64,000 nt of DNA from Streptomyces gelaticus (GCF_014649535.1 NZ_BMTF01000019.1:1-64000), one strand, 5' to 3'. Positions 23,989 through 33,671 are shown, counted from the first letter of the stretch. Program-made: numbers and translations. Notes: a model not told the origin generated them from the sequence alone.

Positions 23989-26900
23989 ATGTCAAATACA
24001 GCTATGCACCATGACGACCCCGAAGTCCCCACGGCCTACGCCAAGTTGTCCCCCGCAGCGCGGACAGCCTGGGGCAAGCACGACCGGGCGACCGAGGAGT
24101 GGCTCCCCTTGTGGCGGCACATGGCGGACAGTGCCGCTGTCGCCGGGCGACTGTGGGATGCGTGGGTGCCGGAGAGCGTGAAGGCGCTTGTTGCCGAGCC
24201 GCTCCCCCGGGGCGCGGCGGACGCCCGTCGGCTGGCCGTTTATCTCGCCTGTGTGCATGACATCGGCAAGGCGACACCCGCGTTCGCATGCCAGGTGGAG
24301 GGGCTCGCCCACCGGATGCGGAGGGCCGGGCTCGATATGCCGGACCAGAAGCAGTTCGGTGAGGACCGTCGTATGGCCCCGCACGGGCTGGCCGGGCAGT
24401 TGCTCATCCAGGAGTGGCTGGCCGAGCGGTTCGGCTGGGGCGGGCGGGCGTCGGGGCAGTTCGCCGTTGTGGCGGGTGGGCATCACGGGACGCCTCCGGA
24501 TCACCAGCAGATTCACGATCTCGGGCTCCATCCACGGCTGTTGCGTACGCAGGGGGACAGCGAGGCCGTCTGGCGCTCGGTGCAGTACGAGTTGCTGGAC
24601 GCGTGCGCGCGGCGGGCAGGGGTGGTGGGGCGGTTCGCAGAGTGGCAGGCCGTGCGGCTGCCACAGACCGTCCAGGTGGTGCTGACGGCGCTCGTGATCG
24701 TCTCCGACTGGATCGCCAGCTCGTCCGAACTGTTCCCGTACGATCCCTCGTCCTGGTCCTCGTCGGGAGGGAAGGACGGCGAGGACCGGCGGCTCGATGC
24801 CGCCTGGGCCGGGCTGGACCTGCCGGGTCCGTGGCGGCCGGAGGTGCCGGAGCAGAGCGCGGCCGAGTTGTTCCGGGACCGCTTCGACCTGCCGGACGGC
24901 GCCGCGATCCGGCCCGTGCAGGAGGAAGCCGTACGGATGGCCCGGAGCATGCCCGCCGCCGGGCTGCTGATCATCGAGGCGCCGATGGGCGAGGGCAAGA
25001 CCGAGGCGGCGTTCGCGGCGGCGGAGATCCTGGCGGCCGGTACCGGAGCGGGAGGCTGCCTGTTCGCGCTGCCGACCCGGGCCACCGGCGACGCCATGTT
25101 CCCCCGGCTGCTGAGCTGGCTGAAGCATCTGCCCTCGGACGGCCCGAAGTCCGTCGTCCTCGCCCATGCCAAGGCCGCCCTCAACGAGGTCTGGGCCGGG
25201 ATGACGAAGGCGGGGAACCGCACGATCGCAGCCGTCGACCTGGACGGTTGCGAGGACATGTCCGGTCCCGGGGCAGCCGACCCCGCGCACCCGGCCGAAC
25301 TGCACGCCCATCAGTGGCTGCGCGGGCGCAAGAAGGCACTGCTCTCCTCCTTCGCGGTGGGCACCATCGATCAAGTGCTCTTCGCGGGGCTCAAGAGCCG
25401 GCATCTGGCTCTGCGGCATCTGGCCGTCGCGGGCAAGGTCGTCGTGATCGACGAAGTCCACGCCTACGACGCGTATATGAATACGTATCTCGACCGTGTA
25501 CTGGAGTGGCTGGCCGCCTACCGGGTGCCGGTGGTGATGCTTTCCGCGACTCTCCCTGCGGTGCGGCGGCGGGAGTTGGCCGCCGCGTATGCCGGGGAGG
25601 AGTCGGCGGAACTGGCGGACGTGCTGCATCTCCCCGATACCGCCTACCCGTTGATCACCGCGGTCGCTCCCGGAGGCACCGTCCGCACCGCTCGGCCCGA
25701 GGCGGCCTCGGGGCGCCGTACCGAAGTGGCGGTGGAACGGCTCGATGACGACCTCCCTTCGCTGGCACAGCGGTTGGCGCAAGCGCTGCGGGACGGCGGG
25801 TGCGCGCTGGTCGTACGCAACACCGTCGACCGTGTGCTGGAGGCCGCCGCGTACCTGCGCGAGCGCTTCGGCCCGCAGGCCGTGACCGTCGCCCACTCCC
25901 GGTTCCTTGCCGCCGACCGGGCGCGCAAGGACACGGACCTGCGCGAACGGTTCGGGCCCGGGGGTGACCGGCCCGCCGGGCCGCACATCGTCGTGGCCAG
26001 CCAGGTCGTCGAGCAGTCGCTCGACATCGACTTCGACCTCCTGGTCACCGACCTGGCACCCGTGGACCTGATGCTCCAGCGCATGGGGCGGTTGCACCGG
26101 CATCCCCGTACGCGTCCGCCGCTCCTGGCGGAGGCCCGTTGTCTGGTGACGGGGGTGGAGGACTGGGGCGCCGACCCGCCCGTACCCGTACGCGGCTCGC
26201 TCGCCGTGTACCAGGGGGCGCACACCCTGCTCCGGTCGCTCGCGGTGCTCGGCCCGCATCTCGACGGTGCCCCGCTGGTGCTGCCGGACCACATCAGTCC
26301 GCTGGTGCAGGCCGCCTACGACGACCGGCCGGCCGGGCCCGAGCATTGGGCTCCCGCGCTGGACGACGCCCGACGGGACTACCTGAAGCACCTCGCGGAA
26401 AAGCGGGTGCGCGCGGACGCGTTCCGGCTCGCGCCGGTACGACGGGCCGGGCGGGCGGTCATCGGCTGGCTGGACGGCAATGCCGGCGACGCCGACGACA
26501 GCCGCGCCGGACGGGCCCAGGTGCGTGACAGCGAGGAGACCCTGGAGGTACTCGTCGTCCAGCGCCGGGACGACGGCCGGCTGACCACCGTGGGCTGGCT
26601 CGACGGCGGACGCGGCGGACTGGACCTCCCGGAACATGCTCCTCCGGTACGCCGGGCCGCCGAGGCGGTAGCCGCGAGCGCGCTGACGCTGCCTCGCGCC
26701 CTGACACATCCCGGCGTGATCGACCGGACCATCTCCGAACTGGAGCGATTCGTCGTTCCCGCCTGGCAGGTGAAGGAATGCCCCTGGCTGGCGGGTGAGT
26801 TGCTGCTCGTGCTCGACGAGCGTTGTCAGACCCACCTGTCAGGCTTGGAAATCCACTACAGCGCCGATGACGGACTCCGGGTGGGGTCCGTCGGCACGCG

Positions 26901-28677
26901 CAGAACAAGCGGAACAAGCAGACCAAAGGGGCTTGAACCGATGGCGCCTTCCTTCGACCTGGTCTCCCGGCCCTGGCTGCCCGTACAGCGCGACGACGGC
27001 TCCACGGACGAGTTGTCGCTGACGGACGTCTTCGCACAGGCCCACACGTTGCGGCGTCTGGTGGGCGATCTGCCCACCCAGGAGTTCGCCCTGCTGCGGC
27101 TGCTGCTGGCGATCCTGTACGACGCGCTCGACGAGGCAGGAGAGGGGAGATCCGGCGCTCCGGCCGAGCTGGAGGAGTGGGAGCAGCTGTGGCACGACGA
27201 GAAGTCCCTCGCCGTCGTCGCGGACTACCTCGACCGTCACCGCGAGCGCTTCGACCTGCTGCACCCCGAGCGTCCGTTCTTCCAGGTCGCCGGATTGCAC
27301 ACGACGAACCACGAGATCGCCCCGCTGAACCGGATCGTCGCCGACGTGCCGAACGGGGAGGCGTTCTTCTCGATGCGCCGACCGGGCGTGGACCGGCTGA
27401 GCCTTGCCGAGGCCGCCCGGTGGCTGGTCCACACCCACGCCTACGACTCCTCCGGCATCAAGTCCGGAATGGAGGGCGACGAACGGGCCAAGGGCGGAAA
27501 GGTCTATCCCCAGGGTGTCGGCTGGGTGGGCGGGCTCGGCGGCGTCCACGCCGAGGGGCGCACGCTGCGCGAGACGCTGCTGCTGAACCTCGTACCGACG
27601 CAGGAAGACATCCTGGACTCGACGGCGGACGGGAAGGCCGACCTTCCGGTCTGGCGCCGCGAGACACCGCCCGGCCCCGGAACACTGGACGGCGACCCGT
27701 CCGTACCCCGACCCGCCGGTCCGCGTGACCTCTACACCTGGCAGTCGCGGCGGCTGCTTCTGCACACCGAGGGCAGTGACGTCACGGGGGTCGTCCTCGG
27801 TTACGGCGATCCGCTCGCGCCCGCCAACCGGTGGAAGGCCGAACCCATGACCGGGTGGCGGCGCAGCCGGGCGCAGGAGAAGAAGCTGGGCCGTCCGCTG
27901 GTCTACCTTCCGCGTCAGCACGATCCGAGCCGGGCCGCCTGGCGGGGGCTGGCAAGTCTGCTGTACGCGCAGGGATCGGACACCGGGGCGTCGAGCCGGG
28001 GTACGGACGAGAGCAAGCCGTCCGGGGTGGTGCGGTGGCTGTCCATGCTGTCCAACGAGGGCGTGCTGCCGGAGAAGTCGCTGATCCGGACCCGCCTAGT
28101 CGGCGCGGTGTACGGGACGCAGCAGTCCGTGGTGGACGAGGTGGTCGACGACGGGGTCACCCTGCCGGTCGTCCTGCTCCACGAGCACCGCCCGCTGCAC
28201 GGCGCGGCGGCGGTGGGCGCGGTCACGGACGCCGAGCGGGCCGTGTCGGCGCTGGGGCACCTGGCCGGGAATCTCGCCCGTGCGACAGGGGCGCCGCCCG
28301 GCCCGGCCACGGACACCGCGCGCGATCTGGGGTTCGGGGCGCTCGACGGGCCCTACCGGCGTTGGCTGATGGACCTCGGGAAGGCTGCGGACCCGGATGC
28401 CGCACGCGCGGCGTGGCAGGCCGACGCCCGCCGCATCGTTCTCGGCCTCGGCCGCGAGCTTCTCGACAGCGCGGGCCGGGCGGCAGCCGAGGGCCGGGTG
28501 GTGGAGCTGCCCGGGGTCGGGAAGCGCTGGATCGACAGCTCACGGGCGGACCTGTGGTTCCGGACCCGGATGAACAAGGTGCTGCCGAAAAGGCCCGAAG
28601 CGCCACTGCCGGACCAACAGCCGGGGCCGTCCGTCGGCCCGCATCCCGACGACAACCCTCCGGGGGGAGTCTTATGA
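23989..28677 (+). CDS. cas3-cse1: Natural Cas3-Cse1 (CasA) fusion, type I-E
   Basis: One uninterrupted frame of 1,562 residues. The N-terminal HD nuclease has HD at 90-91 in CVHDIGK and a GGHHGTPP metal-loop at 163-170. The superfamily-2 helicase shows MGEGKT (about 334), DEVH (about 486), SATLP (about 520) and QRMGRLHRH (about 700). A short Arg/Ser/Thr linker (TRRTSGTSRPKG) follows. The Cse1 part begins at residue 985 (MAPSFDLVSRPWLPVQ) and runs about 578 residues, with NRIVADVPNGEAFFS and FSM motifs. Cas3 degrades the target strand; Cse1 recognises the PAM and recruits Cas3 to Cascade. Natural fusions are known in Streptomyces griseus-type systems. The start is uncertain (23989, 24004 or 23821). 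The last sense codon is TTA (28672-28674). Confidence 0.96.
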   Translation: MSNTAMHHDDPEVPTAYAKLSPAARTAWGKHDRATEEWLPLWRHMADSAAVAGRLWDAWVPESVKALVAEPLPRGAADARRLAVYLACVHDIGKATPAFACQVEGLAHRMRRAGLDMPDQKQFGEDRRMAPHGLAGQLLIQEWLAERFGWGGRASGQFAVVAGGHHGTPPDHQQIHDLGLHPRLLRTQGDSEAVWRSVQYELLDACARRAGVVGRFAEWQAVRLPQTVQVVLTALVIVSDWIASSSELFPYDPSSWSSSGGKDGEDRRLDAAWAGLDLPGPWRPEVPEQSAAELFRDRFDLPDGAAIRPVQEEAVRMARSMPAAGLLIIEAPMGEGKTEAAFAAAEILAAGTGAGGCLFALPTRATGDAMFPRLLSWLKHLPSDGPKSVVLAHAKAALNEVWAGMTKAGNRTIAAVDLDGCEDMSGPGAADPAHPAELHAHQWLRGRKKALLSSFAVGTIDQVLFAGLKSRHLALRHLAVAGKVVVIDEVHAYDAYMNTYLDRVLEWLAAYRVPVVMLSATLPAVRRRELAAAYAGEESAELADVLHLPDTAYPLITAVAPGGTVRTARPEAASGRRTEVAVERLDDDLPSLAQRLAQALRDGGCALVVRNTVDRVLEAAAYLRERFGPQAVTVAHSRFLAADRARKDTDLRERFGPGGDRPAGPHIVVASQVVEQSLDIDFDLLVTDLAPVDLMLQRMGRLHRHPRTRPPLLAEARCLVTGVEDWGADPPVPVRGSLAVYQGAHTLLRSLAVLGPHLDGAPLVLPDHISPLVQAAYDDRPAGPEHWAPALDDARRDYLKHLAEKRVRADAFRLAPVRRAGRAVIGWLDGNAGDADDSRAGRAQVRDSEETLEVLVVQRRDDGRLTTVGWLDGGRGGLDLPEHAPPVRRAAEAVAASALTLPRALTHPGVIDRTISELERFVVPAWQVKECPWLAGELLLVLDERCQTHLSGLEIHYSADDGLRVGSVGTRRTSGTSRPKGLEPMAPSFDLVSRPWLPVQRDDGSTDELSLTDVFAQAHTLRRLVGDLPTQEFALLRLLLAILYDALDEAGEGRSGAPAELEEWEQLWHDEKSLAVVADYLDRHRERFDLLHPERPFFQVAGLHTTNHEIAPLNRIVADVPNGEAFFSMRRPGVDRLSLAEAARWLVHTHAYDSSGIKSGMEGDERAKGGKVYPQGVGWVGGLGGVHAEGRTLRETLLLNLVPTQEDILDSTADGKADLPVWRRETPPGPGTLDGDPSVPRPAGPRDLYTWQSRRLLLHTEGSDVTGVVLGYGDPLAPANRWKAEPMTGWRRSRAQEKKLGRPLVYLPRQHDPSRAAWRGLASLLYAQGSDTGASSRGTDESKPSGVVRWLSMLSNEGVLPEKSLIRTRLVGAVYGTQQSVVDEVVDDGVTLPVVLLHEHRPLHGAAAVGAVTDAERAVSALGHLAGNLARATGAPPGPATDTARDLGFGALDGPYRRWLMDLGKAADPDAARAAWQADARRIVLGLGRELLDSAGRAAAEGRVVELPGVGKRWIDSSRADLWFRTRMNKVLPKRPEAPLPDQQPGPSVGPHPDDNPPGGVL

Positions 28678-29426
28678 CCACCACTTCGGGCGAACGACCA
28701 AGCAGTCAGACGAAGGAACCACCGGTCCAGAACCTGGTCGAACAAGCGACGCGTACGTACATCGGGCGGCTCCAACCCCGGTACCTCAAAGATCATTCGC
28801 CGGCCGTGGCAGAACTTGCCCGGCTGCGGCGCGGTGCGGGAAAGAGGGCGCACCAGGTCAAGGACCTGTGGGGAGTCGGCGCTCTGGAGGATCTTGCCGC
28901 GCTGCTGGAGGAAGGACACGGCTCCGACCGCCTCGAGGACGCCGAGGAGGCGGTCTTTCTCGCCTCGACGCTGTGGGCACTGCATCAGCAGTCCCGCCGC
29001 GACCAGGGCATGTATGCCAAGGGTCGCAGCCTCGGCGGCGCGGTCCGCTCGCTGATCCGGCAGAAGGACTCGCCGGGCACGGACGATGAGGAATCCCCGC
29101 TGCGCAAGCGCCTGGTCCGCGTCGGTACGGCCGAGTCGCTCGACTCGGTCGCCGTACGGCTCAGGGAGATCGTGCTGCTTCTGCGCACCGCACCGGAGCC
29201 CCTCCCCCTCGACTACGCGCGTCTGGCCGGTCAGCTCTACCGGTGGCAGCACCGGCCCGAGCGTGCCGGTGTGCAGCGCGAGTGGGGGCGCGAGTTCCAC
29301 CTGGCCGCCATTGCTTCTCGCGGCAGGAGCGGTAAGGCCCCTGGTGCCGAGGGAGACGACGCGATCGACCCGGAGCTGGGCGCGGACGAGGACGGAACGT
29401 ACGGCGGGTACGCGGCTGGGGAGTGA
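28674..29426 (+). CDS. cse2: Cascade small subunit Cse2 (CasB)
   Basis: 250 residues. The ATG overlaps the fusion stop (ATGA) and follows GGGGGGAG. The helical Cse2 fold is marked by ARLRRGAGKRAH (about 48-60), ASTLWALHQQS (about 99-109) and LRLREIVLLLR (about 161-171). Two copies line the belly of the Cascade complex and stabilise the R-loop. The last ~35 residues are acidic and Gly-rich. Confidence 0.94.
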   Translation: MTTTSGERPSSQTKEPPVQNLVEQATRTYIGRLQPRYLKDHSPAVAELARLRRGAGKRAHQVKDLWGVGALEDLAALLEEGHGSDRLEDAEEAVFLASTLWALHQQSRRDQGMYAKGRSLGGAVRSLIRQKDSPGTDDEESPLRKRLVRVGTAESLDSVAVRLREIVLLLRTAPEPLPLDYARLAGQLYRWQHRPERAGVQREWGREFHLAAIASRGRSGKAPGAEGDDAIDPELGADEDGTYGGYAAGE

Positions 29427-29516
29427 CGTCCCCTGCCTTCGCCACCCTCACCGCACCCCGGCGAAACCGCCTGCTGCTGCATCAACCGCATGACTACACA
29501 GAGGACTCGAACACGC

Positions 29517-30755
29517 GTGACCAGGTTGATTCTTGACATCCACATCCTCCAGACCGTCCCGCCGAGCAATCTGAACCGCGACGACACGGGGGCGCCGAAG
29601 TCGGCGACGTACGGCGGTGTACAGCGTTCCCGGGTTTCCAGCCAGGCATGGAAGCGGGCCACCCGCGAGGCGTTCACCGAGCTGCTCGACAAGTCCGAAC
29701 TGGGCATCCGTACCAAGAAGGTCGCGGAGGAACTCGCGGGACGCGTCCAGGCGCTCGACCCGACGCTGACGCGCGCCGCCGCGCTGGAGCTGGCCGCCGA
29801 GACGATCTCCACGGCGACCGGTTCGAAGATCGCCGTGCCCAAGCGCAAGAGCAAGGACGATGCCGAGGATCCCGCTGGGGAATCCGGGTACCTCATGTTC
29901 CTGAGCGACCGGCAGTTCAACGCCCTCGCCGCTCTCGCGGTCGAGGGGGGCAAGGGCGGTGACGTCAAGGCGCTCAAGGACTTCCTCAAGGTCAAGGCGA
30001 ACAAGGACCGGGCCAAGCAGGCGGCCGACACCGAACACTCGGTGGACATCGCGCTGTTCGGGCGCATGGTCGCGGATTCCGCCGACCTGAGCGTGGACGC
30101 GGCGGTGCAGGTCGCCCACGCGCTGAGTGTGCACCCGGTGGAAGTCGAGTCGGACTACTACACGGCGGTCGACGACAGGAACACGGACGCCGAGCCGGGT
30201 GCCGGAATGATCGGCACCGTCGAATTCAGCTCCGCGACCCTGTACCGGTATGCGGCGGTCGACGTGAACCGTCTCCAGGAGAATCTGGGTTCCGGCGGGA
30301 ACGACGACGACCGGCCGGTGGAAGCCACGCGGCGAGCGGTCACCGCGTTCCTCGAAGGTTTCATCACCTCGCTCCCGACCGGGAAGATCAACACCTTCGG
30401 CAATCAGACGCTGCCGGCCGCTGTGATCGTCAAGGTCCGTTCCAGGCGGCCGATCAGCTACGTCGGAGCCTTCGAGCGACCGGTCCCGATGGGGAAGAAC
30501 GGCGGCTTCCTCCAGGATGCTTGCGAGCAGCTCGCCACGTTCGTACCGGATCTGGAGGACCGGTACGGCCTCGCCGGGAACGGGCAGGGGTGGGTGCTGC
30601 GGGTGGGCGACGAGACGAGCGCTCTCGACGGGCTGGGCACCGGGGTGAACCTGCCCGCGCTGCTGGCCGCCGTGGGGGACACCGTGGTCGATCGGCTCCA
30701 GCCGGAGACAGCCGCAGTCGGCCGGGTCGGGGCTGCCGCGGAGTCCGGGACATGA
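29517..30755 (+). CDS. cas7: Cascade backbone Cas7e (Cse4/CasC)
   Basis: 412 residues from GTG 29517, where the protein begins VTRLILDIHILQTVPPSN like family members. AGAGGA lies 11 bases upstream. An ATG at 29490 adds nine residues but has no ribosome site. RAMP protein that coats the crRNA in six copies. SNLNRDDTGAPK, YGGVQRSRVSSQAWKRATR (about 30-55) and a C-terminal RRPISYVGAFE are diagnostic. It is separated from cse2 by 90 bases and coupled to cas5 by ATGA. Confidence 0.94.
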   Translation: MTRLILDIHILQTVPPSNLNRDDTGAPKSATYGGVQRSRVSSQAWKRATREAFTELLDKSELGIRTKKVAEELAGRVQALDPTLTRAAALELAAETISTATGSKIAVPKRKSKDDAEDPAGESGYLMFLSDRQFNALAALAVEGGKGGDVKALKDFLKVKANKDRAKQAADTEHSVDIALFGRMVADSADLSVDAAVQVAHALSVHPVEVESDYYTAVDDRNTDAEPGAGMIGTVEFSSATLYRYAAVDVNRLQENLGSGGNDDDRPVEATRRAVTAFLEGFITSLPTGKINTFGNQTLPAAVIVKVRSRRPISYVGAFERPVPMGKNGGFLQDACEQLATFVPDLEDRYGLAGNGQGWVLRVGDETSALDGLGTGVNLPALLAAVGDTVVDRLQPETAAVGRVGAAAESGT

Positions 30756-31504
30756 GCGTGCTGCTGATGCGGCTCGCGGGCCCCCTGCAGTCCTGGGGGT
30801 CCGCGGCCCGCTTCGTGCGCCGCACCACCGAGAACGCGCCGACGAAGAGCGGAGTCCTCGGGCTCCTCGCCGCAGCCCAGGGGCGCAGGCGGGATGCCGA
30901 CCTCTCCGATCTGGCAGCGCTGGAGTTCGGTGTCCGCATCGATCAGCCGGGCACCCGGCTGCGGGATTTCCAGACGGCGCATCACAGCGACACGCTCAAG
31001 GCGATGCCGCTGTCGGAGCGCTTCTACCTGGCGGACGCCGTGTTCGTGGCGGGCGTGAGCGGCGAAGCGGCGCTCGTACAACGGCTGTACGAGGCGCTGC
31101 TGGAGCCCGTCTTCCTGCCGTACCTGGGGCGCCGCTCCTGCCCTCCCTCGGAACCGATCACGATCGGGGAACCGCTGGACATGGGCCTTGAACAGGCCCT
31201 GCGCGAGGCCACGTGGGAAGCGTCCGAACGGTACCGGCAGCGCCACACGGCGTCCCTCCGGCGCAGGGGCGGAACGGCGCCCGACGCGGTTCCTCTGGAC
31301 CTGCTGCTGGACAGTCCGCCCGAGGTGCGGCCGGACGTCACGCTGCGCGATCTCCCGGTGAGCTTCGACCCGCGCCACCGGAGGTACGGGCTGCGCGGCA
31401 TCCGGACGCTCCAGGTTTCCGTACCCGACGGCCCCGGATCGCCGCCTCCCCCGCCTCACGAACCCACCGCCCTGCTCACGCCCGTCACACCGAGGACCGA
31501 CTGA
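30752..31504 (+). CDS. cas5e: Cascade subunit Cas5e (CasD)
   Basis: 250 residues. Binds the 5' handle of the crRNA. The Cas5e start LLMRLAGPLQSWGSAARF (about 4-21) and TKSGVLGLLAAAQG (about 31-44) are typical, as is LRDFQTAHHSDTL. The C-terminal ~25 residues are Pro-rich. The start overlaps the cas7 stop by 4 bases. Confidence 0.94.
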   Translation: MSVLLMRLAGPLQSWGSAARFVRRTTENAPTKSGVLGLLAAAQGRRRDADLSDLAALEFGVRIDQPGTRLRDFQTAHHSDTLKAMPLSERFYLADAVFVAGVSGEAALVQRLYEALLEPVFLPYLGRRSCPPSEPITIGEPLDMGLEQALREATWEASERYRQRHTASLRRRGGTAPDAVPLDLLLDSPPEVRPDVTLRDLPVSFDPRHRRYGLRGIRTLQVSVPDGPGSPPPPPHEPTALLTPVTPRTD

Positions 31505-32229
31505 TGTACCTCACCCGTTTCCGCGTGAACACCGCACGGTCCGACGCCCGGCGGCTGCTCAGCTCGCCCCACCGCATGCACGGGGCGGTGAACGCCTCCT
31601 TCCCCATGCCGCCGTCCCGGGACGGATCCGGTCCCCGCGTCCTGTGGCGGGTGGACAGCAATGGCACTTCCGAGACGCTGCTGTACATCGTCAGCCCCAA
31701 CCGCCCCGATCTGACCCACCTGGTCGAGCAGGCGGGCTGGCCTGCCTCGGACGAGCCGGGCTGGACGACATTCGCGTACGAGGACTTTCTCGCCGGGCTT
31801 CAGCCGGGCGACACCTGGGGATTCCGGCTCACTGCCAACCCCGTGCACAACATCCGCCATGAATACGTCAAGGCGGGCGAGCGGACGAAGCGCGCCGCGC
31901 ACAAGACCCCCCGTCACCAGATGGACTGGCTGCTGAAGCGGCAGGAGGGCGCCGGTTTCGAGATCGTCCAGAAGCCGGTGGAGCGTCGGCTGCTGCCCGA
32001 GGGCGACGAGTACGAGCTGATCGTCCGCGGCCAGATCCCGTTGCAGTTCCGCCGTTCCTCTGCGGAGGCGCGCAAGAACGACGTGCAGATCACCAAGGTC
32101 ACCTTCGACGGCCGCCTGCGCGTCACGGAGCCGGACCTCTTCCGTCGCACGCTCACCCATGGCCTGGGCAAGGCGAAGGCGTACGGCTGCGGCCTGATGA
32201 CCTTGGCCCCGGTACGGGGGAAGACATGA
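31504..32229 (+). CDS. cas6e: crRNA endoribonuclease Cas6e (CasE)
   Basis: 241 residues. Cleaves the repeat hairpin of the pre-crRNA. His-26 (HRMHGAV) occupies the position of the catalytic His-26 of E. coli Cas6e. The Gly-rich RAMP loop GLGKAKAYGCG is near residue 225. Its ATG shares one base with the cas5e stop and its own stop overlaps cas1 (ATGA). Confidence 0.94.
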   Translation: MYLTRFRVNTARSDARRLLSSPHRMHGAVNASFPMPPSRDGSGPRVLWRVDSNGTSETLLYIVSPNRPDLTHLVEQAGWPASDEPGWTTFAYEDFLAGLQPGDTWGFRLTANPVHNIRHEYVKAGERTKRAAHKTPRHQMDWLLKRQEGAGFEIVQKPVERRLLPEGDEYELIVRGQIPLQFRRSSAEARKNDVQITKVTFDGRLRVTEPDLFRRTLTHGLGKAKAYGCGLMTLAPVRGKT

Positions 32230-33182
32230 GTACGGTCGGCCGCAGAGGAGCATCCTCACCACGCGAGCTCACCCGGGTCGGTGACCGTCTCTCCTTCGTC
32301 TACCTGGAGCGCTGCACCGTGCACCGGGACTCCAACGCGATCACCGCGGAGGACGTGGACGGCATCACCCACATCCCGTCCGCCACCATCGGAACGCTGC
32401 TGCTCGGGCCGGGTACCCGTGTCACCCACCAGGCGATGGCGCTCCTCGGCGAATCCGGTGCCGGCGTGGCCTGGGTGGGCGAACACGGCGTGCGGTACTA
32501 CGCGGGCGGACGGGCCCTGACGCGTTCCTCGGGCCTGGTCGAGGCACAGGCCACCGCCTGGGCGAACCGGCGCACCCGGCTGGACGTGGCGCGTGCCATG
32601 TACCGCCTGCGCTTCCCGGGCGAGGACACCGCGGGCCGCACCCGGCATGAGCTTCTCGGAATGGAAGGCCGACGCCTGAAGGACTGCTACAAGCGGGAGT
32701 CGTTACGTACGGGCGTGCCCTGGCGCCGACGCGAGTACCACCGCGACGACTTCTCGGCCGGAGACGCGCCCAACCAGGCCATCACGGCCGCCGCCCAGTG
32801 CATGTACGGGGTCTCCCACTCCGTGATCGCGGCCCTCGGCTGCTCTCCGGGCCTGGGATTCGTGCACTCCGGGCACGAGCGCTCGTTCGTCATGGACGTG
32901 GCGGACTTCTACCGGACGGAGATCGCGATCCCCGTCGCGTTCGACGCGGCGGCAGAGGGCGAGGAGGACGTGGCGACGCGGACGCGTCGGATGCTCCGGG
33001 ACCACATCAATCGGACCGGTCTGCTCGACCGCTGCGTCCGGGACATCAAGGAACTGCTCGGCTACGACGGCACCCGCGACACCGCAGAGGCGAACGACGC
33101 GCAGGACCGCGTCACCCTCCAGTCCGACGGTGACCGCCATGTCGAGAGTGGTCGCAACTACGGGGACGAGATCATCTGGTGA
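32226..33182 (+). CDS. cas1: CRISPR adaptation integrase Cas1e with TTA codon
   Basis: 318 residues. Metal-dependent integrase that inserts new spacers together with Cas2. Catalytic residues can be aligned as Glu-147 (GMEG), His-214 (GFVHSG) and Asp-224 (FVMDVADF). Leu-160 is a TTA codon (32703-32705), so production should depend on the bldA tRNA, which is abundant mainly during development. The GTG of cas2 overlaps its stop. Confidence 0.95.
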   Translation: MSTVGRRGASSPRELTRVGDRLSFVYLERCTVHRDSNAITAEDVDGITHIPSATIGTLLLGPGTRVTHQAMALLGESGAGVAWVGEHGVRYYAGGRALTRSSGLVEAQATAWANRRTRLDVARAMYRLRFPGEDTAGRTRHELLGMEGRRLKDCYKRESLRTGVPWRRREYHRDDFSAGDAPNQAITAAAQCMYGVSHSVIAALGCSPGLGFVHSGHERSFVMDVADFYRTEIAIPVAFDAAAEGEEDVATRTRRMLRDHINRTGLLDRCVRDIKELLGYDGTRDTAEANDAQDRVTLQSDGDRHVESGRNYGDEIIW

Positions 33183-33541
33183 CCGTCATCGTTCTCACCA
33201 ACTGCCCTGTCGGCCTGCGAGGGTTCCTCACGCGCTGGCTGCTGGAGATCTCGCCCGGAGTCTTCCTGGGCGCACCATCGGCACGCATCCGCGAAGTCCT
33301 GTGGAACGAGGTCCGCCAGTACGCGGGGCAAGGCCGGGCATTGCTCGCGTACCAGACGAACAACGAACAGGGCTACACCTTCGAGACCCACGATCACGCA
33401 TGGCACCCGACGGACCACGAGGGCCTCACCCTGATCCGTCGCCCGAACCCAGGGGCGCCACGCGCCGCACAGAAGCTGCCCGATGTCCCTCGCCAGGGTT
33501 GGAGCAAGGCTTCGAAGCGGAGAAAATACGGCGGCCGATAG
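33179..33541 (+). CDS. cas2: CRISPR adaptation protein Cas2e
   Basis: 120 residues, the length of Cas2e. It starts MTVIVLTNCPVGLRGFLTRW and continues ISPGVFLGAPSARIREVLW, the type I-E version that pairs with Cas1 to measure spacers. The C-terminal tail is Lys/Arg-rich (SKASKRRKYGGR). Last gene of the cas operon. Confidence 0.95.
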   Translation: MTVIVLTNCPVGLRGFLTRWLLEISPGVFLGAPSARIREVLWNEVRQYAGQGRALLAYQTNNEQGYTFETHDHAWHPTDHEGLTLIRRPNPGAPRAAQKLPDVPRQGWSKASKRRKYGGR

Positions 33542-33581
33542 CGTGTGCTGCGCGGAATGCGGGTGCGGGCGACGACGGCAC

Positions 33582-33671
33582 GTGGTCCCCGCGCGTGCGG
33601 GGCCGGTCCCTGTGGTCCCTGGCCGGCGTCGACCCGGTCACCGTGATCTCCGCGCATACGGGGTCAGTGCC
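33582..33671 (+). CRISPR. Fossil two-repeat CRISPR array after cas2
   Basis: A repeat-like 29-mer at 33582-33610 (GTGGTCCCCGCGCGTGCGGGG, then CCGGTCCC) is followed, exactly 61 bp later, by a decayed one at 33643-33671 (GTGATCTCCGCGCATACGGGG...). The interval holds a 32-base spacer. The GCGCGT form matches the older repeats at 23578 and 23639, not the 31 identical ones. The canonical I-E array position is just downstream of cas2, so this looks like an abandoned array. Confidence 0.75.
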
